From Siderastrea siderea (Eukaryota > Cnidaria > Anthozoa > Scleractinia > Rhizangiidae): DNA of 64,000 bases. The position numbers and the translations under genes were made by a program. The DNA lies in NCBI GenBank assembly GCA_964030785.1, contig OZ034975.1, positions 21,289,642 through 21,353,641 on the forward strand, read 5' to 3'. Positions 37,601 to 49,900 of the stretch are shown piece by piece. Every line of letters begins with the position of its first letter. Position 1 is the stretch's first letter. The notes beneath the pieces were generated by a model. The model was not told the DNA's origin, did no database searches, and worked only from the letters and a program-made list of their open reading frames with translations.

Positions 37601-40600
37601 TATTGAATCATGGCCTAAAAGTAGACCTTTACGTTTCATTTTTCAGTAGATAACTGTTCCCTAACGATTTAAGGATAATTTTTCTTCATCAGTAAATCTA
37701 CTTAAATTTCCGTGCCCTTGTTTAATATTTAGAATTACGCTGAGATGTCATTTCGTTAAAAAATTGACGTAACTAAGTCACGCCATGGTCAAAACTATTT
37801 CGTCACGTCCTTCTTCGCGAGTGCTAGAACAGGTGGATGACCAAGGAATGAGGGAAGGGAAAGGTATTCATACTATAAGGGATTCATGATATCACAAGGA
37901 GAAGGGTGCAGAGAAGACGTTGGGGGGGGGGGGATGGCAGCACACACGTCAAACGTTAGAAAAATCACCAACTTCAAAACTTTCTACCACTTGGGCACAT
38001 ATCTTGAGTGATCGTAATGTATTTGCACCCCGAGGGGAGGGGAAACGGCGGGGTCCAATGCCCCTGGGGCTTTTCTTGTTTTTTTTGTCGTCGTGGTCAG
38101 TTGCCCCAGACCTCCGCTCGGTCAAAACAATACTTGCCGGTAATGTTGGTTCGTTTAGCGTTATTTCGCCAGAATTTTCATGAAAGGTGGTGTAGAAAAT
38201 TACTGGCGATTTAATGGCATGAAAACCCCTTCGATGAAAGCAAGAACGAAGGTGCTAGCGAGCTTTAAAGCTGGCATGAATTTGCCAAACTTGCCCTGGC
38301 ACGTAAACATTACGTCACTGAAACACAAAAGGCGATTCGGGGAAGTCCATCGCTTTCGCCAAGTTGAATAATTCACCAGTAAAATGCAAGCATTTTTTTG
38401 GCAGTTTTGCTTTGCTTCACCAAAATCTTTAGGGAAAGTTGTGTAGAAAAGTACAAGAAATTCAATGGAGTTGACTTCTCTTCGATGAGAGCAAGGAAGA
38501 AGGTGTTAGCGAGCTTTGAAGCTGGCATGAATTCACCTAAACTTACCGTAACACGTAAACATTACGTCATTGAAAGACAGAAGCCGATTCGCTAAAGCAT
38601 TTATCGAATCATGGCCTAAAAGTAGACCTTTACGTTTCATTTTTCAGTAGATAACCGTTCCCTTTCGATTTTAGGATAATTTTTCTTCATCAATACATCT
38701 ATTTAAATTTCCATGCCCTTGTTTAATATTTAGAATTACGCTGAGATGTCATTTCGTTAAAAAATTGACGTAACTAAGTCACGCCATGGTCAAAACTATT
38801 TCGTCACATTCTTCTTCGCGAGTGCTAGAACAGGTGGATGACCAAGGAATGAGGGAAGGGAAAGGTACTCATACTATAAGGGATCCATGATATCACAAGG
38901 AGAAGGGTGCAGAGAAGACGTTGGGGGGGGGGATGGCAGCACACACGTCAAACGTTAGAAAAATCACCAGCTTCAAAACTTTATACCACTTGGGCACGTA
39001 TCTTGAGTGACCGTAATGTATTTGCACCCCCCGGGGGGGAAACGGCGGGGTCCAATGCCCCTGGGGCTTTTCTTGTTTTTATTATTTTCCATTTTTTTGG
39101 TGGTCACTTGCCCCAGACCTCCGGTTTTTGCTCGGCCAAACATACTCGTCGCGTCTTTTGCTACACAGGCTAGAGCATGTATCTTGAGTGACCATAATAT
39201 CTTTTACACCCTGAGGGGAGGGGGGAATGGCAGGGCAATGCCCCTGGGGCTTTTCTTGTTTTTTGGTGGTCACTTGCCCCAGATTTCTGCTCGGCCAACA
39301 AAATACTTCCCAGTAATCTTCGTTCATTTAGCGTTTCTTCGCAAAAGTTTTCATGAAAGTTGGCGTAGAAAATCACTGGCGATTAAATGGCATAAACATC
39401 CCTTCGTCGAGAGCAAGAACAAAGATGCTAACAAGCTTTGAAAGCCACCGATTCGACCTTGTTATTTTCGCCACTCAACTCGAGCCTGCCAATATTCATC
39501 AGTGAAATGCAAGCATTTTTTTTGGCAGTTTTCCTTTGCTAGGCCAAAATCTTTACTAGGGAAATTTGTGTAGAAAAGTACAAGGAGTTCAATGGAGTTA
39601 ACTTCTCTTCGACGAGAACAGGGACAAAGGTGCTAGCGACCTTTGAAAGCCAATGGTTCATGCTACGTTCCGTAGCACATAAACATTTCGTCATTGAATT
39701 CGGGGAAGTAAACTTGCTTGCACCACATCACTCATCGAATTACGTAGAAATCTGGATCAAACGATCCGTTAAACAATTTTTGGAAGGCAAATCAGCACTT
39801 AAAACATTATTTACTGTACTGTAGCGTTTACCCAAGTCTTGTAAAATCTATTTGACGTCCCCAGTTTGCTTCGTTTGGCTTGTGTACAACCTCGTCCCCA
39901 GGGCCTTCTCCTCGTTCAAAATGGCGGTCGGAGAAACCCCTGGCCAAGGTTGCCGAAGTGGCTCCAAAAGTTTGTTAGAATTTCGTCATGGAAACACGAT
40001 GAAATGTCTTCGCTTTGTTTGAACAATGGTTTCCGATTGCAGAAAACAAACAGGACCGCCAGACACTGGAAACAACGTCCGAAAAAGCCATTTTATCATG
40101 TGTCACGTGACAAAATACTCCACGATTCGTGGAGTATTTCAGCAGCCTTGGCCAGGGGTTTCTCTGACCACCATTTTGAACGAGGAGAGGGCTCTGGGGA
40201 CGAGGTTGGCTTGTGTAAATATTGCGGTTTCCCAACAGTGCCTTGCGCGCATCGCCTTTGTCTAAGTCGAGATTTCATCTGGTATACAACAATTTCCCAT
40301 GATTACGCGGGGAGTTCAATTCTGCCTCCTGGGGTTTTGGCCTCTGGGCCAAAACCCTGCGGGGGCAATAAGTTTCTTTATCAACAAATCTATTTAAATT
40401 TCCGTGCAAGTTTTATTTAGAATTACGCGGAGACGGCAGTTTGTTTTAAAAAACGTGATGTAACTGAGTCATGCTATGGTCAAAAAATTTTCTCACGTTC
40501 TTCTTCGTGAAGGCCAGAACAGGTGGATGACCAAGGAATGAGGGTTGGGAAAGGGGTTCATACTATCAGGGATTCATGTTATCACAGGGAGACGGGTACA

Positions 40601-43600
40601 GGGAAGACGTGGGGGGAGGGGAATGGCAGTAAGTACGTCAAAGGTACCTATAACGATGAATTACCAACTTCAAAAATTTACACCACTTGGGCTCGTATCT
40701 TGAGTGACCGTAATACATTTTGCACCCCAAGGGGAGGGAGAAAAACGGTGGAGTCTAATGCCCCTGGGGCTTTTCTTGTTTTTCCTAGCTCACTAGCCCC
40801 AGACTCCCGGTTTTCAGTTGGGCAAACAAATATTCATCGCAAACTTCCACTACACAACTTGGGCTCCTATCTTGAGTGACCGTAAGGTATTTTGCACCCT
40901 GAGGGGAGGGAGAACAACAGCAGGGTCTAATGCCCCTGGGGCTTCTCTTGCTATGTTAATAAGTGCCCCTCATAGGTAAGCGCCCCTTCCAATAAGAGCA
41001 CCTATTACAAATTAAAGTGAGACTGATACTATTGACACAAAACAAAATGATTACAATACATGTACATGTACCGTGTGTAACGGCTACGCAAAAATTACCA
41101 TGAAAATGTAAGAGAGCCCAGTAACTTACCATTGATCCAGTGACTATGAATGAACTATCAAAGTTAAATTGGGCATTAGAGATTTCTCCTCTGTGGCCAA
41201 TAAGAGTGTGCACTCGCCTGAAAATAAATAATCATACCATAATTAACCAAACACAAGAGTGAGAGAAAGTATCGGTAAACAAATTTGCACAGTCAAATGA
41301 TGTTGATATCAACTTGATTATTTTATGACGGTCTTTTGTCTATTTTGTGGCAGCGACCCGTACAGCAAAACAAACCAAAGTCAGTGTTCTTTTCTGTACA
41401 AAATTACAAATCCATATCACTTCTGTCAGCGAGAACAGACAAAAGGATATGGAGAACCTAACAGTGGAGATGTACATAAAAACGTTTAGGAAACCCTTGC
41501 CAGAAAATAACAAACGAATGCCCTGTGTCTCTTGACGGCAATAATTTCCACCTAGAGCAAACATGAAACCAGAGATTCCTAGAGAAATGAATACAAAATC
41601 TGCTAGTTTTCTCTGTCCTTACTAATTAAAAAAGAGACTTTTTTCCGGTCCATAGACCCCAGCTCCCCAATATCCCGTGTTTTCCACAGACCCTGGCATC
41701 CCACGTTTTCCACATACCCCGGCACCCTGGCCTGCGTTTTCCACTGAACCATTTAACAGAGATTTGACTGTACTTTAATGTTTAATTGTATGTTATCCTC
41801 AATAGTTTTATGTACACAACTATCCAACACTGGTATCCAGAATTGGAATATCTCAGTTTAAAGAACCAGTGACCCTTAGGCCAAGGGTGGGGAGGGGGGA
41901 AGAAGATTTAAGCTAATGAAGTTTATATGGTAAAGCAATATTGCAGCCAATGTTATCAAATGCAAGTGACATAAATCTACTAATCAGTACTAACACTAAC
42001 CTGCCAGTTTTTGTGTCCCAAACACTGACAGTGTGATCAAATGATCCTGTCAGCAACTGATCTCCAGTTGTATTGAAAGAGCAAGAGATAATCTCTGCTG
42101 AGTGGCCCTATGAATCATGACCACAAGGTTATTCAATTCAGATCAGAATGGACAACTCTGAAGGTATTTAGGTGCACTGTTGAAGGTCTGCCCTTTATTC
42201 TTTATGTCTTGCTTGCCATTGTAATCATTCTTATCTTTATCACGATTGTTGAAAACAAATTAAATAAAACACCAAGTCTGTTTTCAAGGCGCCATTAAAT
42301 CTGGGATTAAAACATTTGGGATGCCAACCCCACAAACGAAGAATTGAATCATGTAGCTGTTACGGCTACACTGATATGCACATGATTATGGGAGCCATAT
42401 CATGACACTTACTGATCTGTAAAAAGTGTATTAGGATGCACTCACTGATAATGTAGATATCTCTGCTCCTTTTTGTACATCCCATAATTTAGCTGTTGTA
42501 TCCATACTTCCAGTAGCCACAACAGTACTTTGTGGATTGAATGCTAAACAGACCTGTCGTCCAAGGTGTGTGCAGGACAAGTCAGTGCTTCATAATATTA
42601 GGATGGAAATCTTAAACAATACAGGTATGGGTATCTTTGTGAATGGTAAGGGCCTCTCGCATTCCAACTCCCATAGTTAAACCCACCAGCCCTCCACTTA
42701 CAACATCTTGAAGCAGACAGCAGCAGCAGTCTGGAAAAAATTGGCAGCCAGACTACTTTGAGCACCACAATGCTTGCCACCTCGCTTGTTTTTGGGTGAG
42801 TCAAACAAGAAACCTGTATGAGTAAATTATTAAAATGCCACTAAGACGAAAATTCATAGGTTTATTTCGGCCAAATTCTGCCACAGAATATCACGTTCTG
42901 TCTATATTTACCCAGAAAACTGAACAAGAAACCGTCCATCCTAATATTTTTTAGCTCCAGAGTTGCGTTAAATGTGTCTCCGCCATTACTGAAAACGTGT
43001 TCCTGGGTGATTGCGCAGTTTAATAGCTTGTGAGGTCAGAGGCTCACCTCAGTCGCATTTCCTTGTGTTTTGACTACCGTGGACTGCGAAACCTCCGAAG
43101 AGTATTTCTACGATTCGGAACAGTCTTTAGCTTCCGAAGCGTCAGAGGATTCATTTCATTCGGCAAATGAAGAATGTTTCTTACCGTACGATGTAAGAAC
43201 TGATGTCAGGAGATTTCAGCTTATAAGCTTGAAAACAAACTGTTCAAAGTTGTTTTTCTCGCCTCATTGGCAGGAGTTCAAAATATGTGCGAAATAATGC
43301 TTATACAGTGATTACAGTTCAAGCACAAGTTGCTCAATGAGCGGATAACTCTTATCCAACAGATAAATCACTGTGCAGCTATTCAAAAAACGGATGTTTG
43401 AAGCTTTGGAAATTTGGACAAAACACCTCTAAAAACTCTATAATTATTTTGATGCTTGCGAATTCTCAAAGCATCGGTCGACTGATTTTATTGTTCGCTC
43501 AGTTCATTGGAGAAATAAAAGAACCTATATTTTGTCTGCCGTTGTTTATGATCATTATATATTGTAAAGCACTGAGATTTTTGGCCATTCTTAGCATAGT

Positions 43601-46600
43601 ATGGGAAACTTTCTTGAAGAGCCATAATGCTGCAGTCATCTGACAGTCAGCTCATGAAGCTTATCTTGTCCACCATAGTACAGTGGTCGCTTCATGCATT
43701 GAAACACACGTGCTTGGCGTTTCTAAATATTTTGAACAGTTTTTGTAGAATTCTTAACTTGAGCCAAAAAAAGTGAAATAAACCAAGACCTTTTTTTGAG
43801 AACTGCAAATCAAAGCCACAAGGAAAATTTTCTGCTGCTGAACAACAACATGTGGACCGCCAAGGAAACGAAGCTTTCACTTGCTTTATTCATTGCGTAA
43901 AAATAATAACTTGATATATTATTTTTGGTGGTAGTTCATTTACTAAGATTGCTATCAATGACAGTTAAAACAACTAGCATTGTAAACCCCTTAGACAAAT
44001 AGCGGCGTGTGATATTTTTTCCCAACTTAAATTTATTTCCACGCAAGAAGAGCCGACCTATTAATTAAAGCCTTTATATATGTTGAACAATAATGTCAAT
44101 CGACTCTTCACCGACAGGGAATAAGGAGAAGAGTTTCTCGACATTCAGGATGGTATGCTATAAAATAAATGACCTTCTAAGCGATTACTGCTTTGAAATT
44201 AACACAAGCGGAATTAAAAAAAAAAAGAAAGAAAAAAAGCTAAGCAATTCAAACTATTGGCTTAATCGCGGCGGTCCTGCATTCGCCCAGGATACATTTT
44301 ATGAGGACTATGCCAAAGATCTCTTCGCACTAGCAGATGGCAGATCTGAAAGGGTTTTCCACAAGCAAAATAACTTTTGAAATGCGTTAAAAGAAAATGC
44401 GTTTTGCACAATGGTGGATGCATTGAAAAAGAAACAAACTATCACTTCAACTGCGTTAAGACTAGGTACCTTTCGTCTCGTTTTTTCTGGATCTTTTTTT
44501 CTATATAGTTGGAATGGACAGTGGAATAATCGACCTCTGGGATCCTTCGAGATGAACAGCCCTCTGGAAACACTCATCCGTGAGGTGATCAGAACAGCCG
44601 ACAAAAATACCTCTCGGGTTGAAAATTGCACTGTGTGTGAGTACGAACATTATCCATTTTTCCATTGCGGGTCCGCTGGCAAGGCTTTGATGAAGCGAAA
44701 TACCAGCTCGGTGGTTGGATTTACAACACAAGTAATACCCTTTATAACTGCTGCAGCAATGAAAATTTCAAGGCCGTACAGCAAACAGTTGGCAGGAAAG
44801 CTTCCCTCGACGGCAGTTATAAAATTCCCGCGGCAATTAACCGTATGAAGGTAGTGGTTTGAGGTGAGCCTCTAACATCACTTCCGGTAATTCGCAAGCC
44901 AGCTTCTAGAACCAGGGCCAGTAATGGAGGCCGTAAAATCTCGAGAAAAACCGTCCTAAAAACGCTACTTCCAGATGTTGTAATGAGTTGAAATTTGGCA
45001 TGGTGACTAACAACCACATTTATCCCCAAAATAGTCAGGCATATGAAACCCAAAAAGTTTGCTTATAATAATCGCCTGATTTAGGTACCACCAACATACC
45101 ACCTTGATTTGTAATTCATTGCATGTACAATACAGTACAATGAGAACTACTTTTTTTGAGAAAAAAAGATATTTCTGTATTCTACTGACGGATAAAGAAA
45201 AGCTTTCATAAAAGTTGGTGCATTTACAGGATTAAAAAATAATCTCAACTTACAATTTCAGCAGTATGTCCTCTGTAAGTGTGATAGCACTTCCCTGTCT
45301 CAGCACTCCATAACTACAAAAAAATCACAACATCAAGCAGTGACTGCAGGAGGAAGTGCCCGTGGTAAAAAAACACAGTCACGGTTTTCAGGGAAGTCCT
45401 CCAAAAAATCCAATACACAACATGTACCAGTATGTTATTCAACCTGACAATGAGGTGTTCCACACACATTTTGCTAGAACGTTGCCACTGAGGGTTATTA
45501 GAGGGAAACTGTCACGGGCTAACATGCGCAAACGCGCGCGGGTTTGTACCCCGCGAAGATTCTCTTCAACTCTTTATTTATATCGGCCGCCATGATGGAT
45601 TTGCCGGTGAGTGGAAATAATTTGCATCTATTTTGCATTCAATCAATGCTGTAATCTCCAGGAATCGCAAATGGGCAACGAAGTCGCTGTCACTGGAAGC
45701 TTCATACCCGGCATCGAATTTAGCCTGAAGCCACGACCTAAATATCCGATTTTCCAAATATATTCGTTTGTGGTTTCTAGACCACGCTTTCTTATATTCT
45801 GCTTGATCCTCAAACTTCCTCTTCCGTCCCGAATTGGTTCTTTTCCCTCCATGTCCGCCACTGCTCGACGCCATTTTGAATTTGTCGACTCAAACTTGAA
45901 AACATCAGCCTGATGTTTTCAAGTTTGCCATCGCAAACTCGCACATGCGCAACCCGTGATAGTTGCCCTTTAGGGAACTTTAGACTTGAGTATGAGTAAG
46001 AGACTGAATACGAGTACGAGTTTTCAATTCCAGTTTGTCACATCACATACCAATCTCATTCCTGAAGCTTCCCTCTTTACTGGTAAACAACACAAAGGAG
46101 TAAGAGCTCTGAAAATGTCACTGGTTTTAAGAAAGTCACACTTGTACTCAGTTCGTACTTGTGGTCCAATCTAAAGTTCACTATTAAATGCAGGCAACAT
46201 ATGAATAATAACCTGTGAAAGTACTGTTTAATATCTGTGTTTGGAGTAGTTTTCAGGTAGTGATTTGTATCCTTAAGTTTGCTAAGAAAAAATCTTCAAT
46301 CTCTAGCTGCCATTACCTAAACCTTAAGACTGCAAGCTGCTAAAAAGAGCCATCTCTGCAAAAGTTCTGGTGTTAACATTCACAATTCAAAACATCGACC
46401 AGATCATGGACTGGAAATATTTTGACCGTACAGTGTAAGGTTGGCCTTCCACAGTGGGCACATGTGACAGGAAAACGCTGGTTTTCTTTTTAACTTTTTT
46501 TACTTTAAGGCAGTCAAGCTGAAAGTTTATCACTATATAGACTTGGCATTCGAAAAAATGAACACTTTGCTGCTTTTTGCCAAAATTCTGTGCTTTTTTT

Positions 46601-46896
46601 GCCTAAAAAGGTGAAAATATGCATTTTTACAAAAAATGACTCAACCTTTTGCTACTTATGACTTATACTTGTGTCAAAATGTGTCTAAGGTATATGCGCA
46701 CATGAAAAAGGCAGTGCAGATGAAAAATCATCTTGGAAAAAGTCAAGAAAAACCTTAAAACCTCATAAGGGGTATCGAGAAGTATGTTTAAGTATTCTGT
46801 TTCACACATTCACAGTATAGATTTTGCAATTGAACTTAAACTTGCACGGGAATGTTTAATAACTGCCTAATCACTGCCCCACATCTCACATTAAAA

Positions 46897-46965
<69 letters not shown>

Positions 46966-49900
46966 TAATAATAATAATAATAAACACCCTGAGCATTCAC
47001 TACAGTGCTTAGCACTTAGCGCTTAGCACTTAAATGGATAAGCGCTATATAAATATTATTGTATTATAATTATTGTATTGTATTACATTTAATATTATTT
47101 TTATTTTATGTTAGTTACAATTTTTTGTGGTACCATGGCACTTATTGTCTCAGTGTTAACTTCAAAAGAGATTCTTTCACAGGCAGAGACTTATTTTTGG
47201 TAAGCTAGCAATATACTTAAGTAAGTGTGTAAGTAAGCCTTCTTGAAGTAAACAGAAACTTGTAAACTTCAATTTCTTGAAATTTTGTCCCAGTGTTTAT
47301 TTGTTGTGATAATTGTCTAGCTTTACCCATTTTTATCATAGAACCATGATAGTTTTTCTGGTTCCATAAATGGTATTAGATGAGAACTTGTTGAAGAATA
47401 AAACAATTGCCCTGCTCAATCTTGCAGAATATCCCCTAACTTTTTAATAGCCAACTTGGCCTACAGCCTCGTTAGCAATAGTTTCATAGTTTCATAGTTT
47501 CAATAGTTTTCCTCGTTTCGTAGCAGTCTATGATATCTAACACCTGCACTTTTTCCCTTCTATATAATAAGCTGCTTTGCGGCTTAATTAGTGTTCCTAT
47601 TATGTTAAGTGTTAGTGGCTATGTATCATTTGTACTTTCTACGATCTATATTCAGCTAGTTCTTACTCTGCCTATTGTTAACAGGCGCACTATCGGCACA
47701 AAGGCATTTACCAAAAGGCTAAACGCTATCGTCATGTTGCACAGTGTGATACACAATTTTGTGGTTAGAAAGAAATTCATTAATCTATTGGGTATATGGC
47801 CTTAAACGCTGTTTCCTTTAACGCAAGAGGCCTAAACAAATCTATCAAAAGAAGAAATCTTTTCCGGTGGCTTCATCTCAGAAAATTTGATGTAATTTTT
47901 TTGCAAGAGACGTACAGCGATGCTAGCTTGGAGGCATTTTGGCGAGCAGAATGGGGTGGCAAAATTTTCTTCGCACACGGTTCAAAACACAGTAGAGGTG
48001 TTATGATTCTTTTCAGACCCTCGTTAAGTAAAGAGGTGCTAAATGTCACTGCAGATAAAAATGGCAGATTTCTGATTGTAAATACAATCGTTGATGAAGA
48101 TGAATTTTGCCTCGTCAATACTTACGTTCCAAACGACCAGAACCAGCAAATTAACTTCTATCAAAAGATAACCGATTCCATTCGTAAATGCCAAACCGAC
48201 AATTTGGTTATTGGTGGAGACTTTAACTGCCTGTTGTCAGCTTTGGATAAATTCGGAGGCAAAGACATTCAATTTAAAAAAAATGTAATTCACTCTGTTG
48301 AGGCACTTTGTAACAACTATGACCTAGTCGATTCCTGGTGCGAACAACATCCGCATGAAATGCAGTTTAGCTGGAGAAATAGCTCAGGGAAAATCAAATG
48401 TAGGATGGATTTCTGGCTTATCTCGAAATGACTTTTAAGCCGTGTTACGAAAACCGACATTTGCGCTTACTATGATTCAGATCATTCCCCTGTCACCATC
48501 TCGATTAAACCAGAAGATATACAAGAAAAAAGAGGTCCAGGCTATTGGAAGTTTAATAATTCACTTTTGGAAGATGAAGAATTTGTTACAAAAATGAGTT
48601 TCATTATCAAGCATGCAGCCGAGAAACACAAGGATATCGCTGACAAAAGGCTCTACTGGGAAATGTTAAAAATGGAGATTAGGATGTTTGCAATCCGTTT
48701 CGCTAAAAAGAAAGCATACACGGAAAGAAATATTGAACTGGACCTTCTTCAAAAGTTAGAGGAAATGAATTTGCACATTGATGCAACTCCAGAAAACAGT
48801 TCCCTCATAAACGAGGCTAGGAAACTTAAAATTGAACTAGATGAAATTGCCGTGCAAAGAACTAAAGGGTCCATTATTCGGAGTAGAGCTAGATGGTACA
48901 AATTGGGGAAAAATGTAATGAATACTTTTTTAGCTTAGAAAAAAGAAGTTATGAAAAAAGACATAACAAAATTGAAGACACCTGAGGGTATCACTGTAGA
49001 GGATCCAAAGGTTGTACTAACTGTTATGAAAAATTTTTACAACCAGCTTTACACCTCTCAAAACCAGCCATCAGCTGAACGGTTCTCCAACTTCTCTGAT
49101 TATGAATCCTTACCGAAATTAGACAACGAAAAGCAAAACCTATGCGAAGGTCCGATAACTGCAGAAGAATGCCTTGCCGCGCTCAAGACCTTTCAACATA
49201 ATAAGACTCCGGGCACGGATGGTTTAACTGCAGAATTCTATCTCTGTTTTTGGAACGACATCTCTGGCCCTTTGATTGGCTGCCTCAATCATGGTGCCCT
49301 ACTAGGAGAGCTTTCTATCTCTCAGAGGCAAGGAATCATCTCCTTGATCCCCCCAAAAAAGACCCCCTACTGCTTCAAAACTGGCGCCCTATCTCTCTTT
49401 TAAATACAGATTATAAATTGGCAACCAAATGCATCGCAACGCGGTTAGAGAAGGTACTTCCTCATCTGATCGAAAGTGATCAAACTGGCTACATCAAAGG
49501 TAGATTCATCGGCTAGAATATCCGCCTAATTTCAGATATAATTGAACAACATGAAAATAAGGAGGGAATGATACTCCTAGACTTTGAAAAGGCCTTTGAC
49601 TCGTTAGAATGGGGTTATCTTTTTAAAGTGCTTGACATTATGAACTTTGGTCCAAGTTTCCTCAACTGGATTCATACTTTTTACTCCAATATTTCTAGTT
49701 GTGTCGTTAATAATGGCTACTCGTCAGAATTTTTTTCTTTACAAAGAGGTGTAAGACAGGGGTGTCCTCTTTCAGGATTGCTCTTTGTTCTCGCTGTAGA
49801 ACCTCTCGCCTACCAAATACGAATCAATCACTCAATCAAAGGTCTTGAAAATGGAAATAAGATCACTAAACTCAGTTTGTACGCCGATGACACCACTGCT

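Larger units (their letters stand above)
22780..40950. repeat. Tandem composite satellite array, ~18 kb
   Basis: A unit of about 1.0-1.7 kb is repeated about twelve times in one orientation. Anchors: the block GCCAGAATTTTCATGAAAG at about 23233, 24283, 25713, 26731, 27743, 31586, 35413, 37147 and 38167 (diverged at about 29890 and 39343), and ACTRAGTCACGCYATGGTC at about 23855, 24908, 26335, 27350, 31085, 32208, 36033, 37773, 38773 and 40460. Each unit has two related halves of about 230 bp, both with GCAAGRACGAAGGTGCTAGC and CGTAAACATTACRTCA, so the unit arose by internal duplication. The array occupies almost the whole DAW1 intron between the exons at 41130 and 22377. It does not look like a known coding transposon. 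Confidence 0.9.
42834..45060 (-). mobile_element. Kolobok-like element, second copy, inverted
   Basis: This is the reverse-complement relative of 32762-34999. It starts at TTAA (42830-42833) with AATGCCACTAAGACGAAAAT and runs to about 45060, where similarity to the other copy's end is lost after GGTGACTAACAACCAC. It lies in the DAW1 intron between the exons at 42446 and 45254, in the DAW1 sense direction. The outer terminus and second TTAA are not recognisable. Confidence 0.8.

Noticed and set aside
39866..40420. 184-codon frame
   Set aside because: It runs through the 322-bp MITE and both flanks; an artefact of open repeat sequence.
22780..40950. CRISPR array or centromeric satellite
   Set aside because: Units are kilobase-sized, variable and eukaryotic; nothing shows centromere identity.
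47530..47805. Membrane-like 91-codon frame upstream of the LINE
   Set aside because: AT-rich composition gives hydrophobic codons by chance; it probably is the LINE 5' region.
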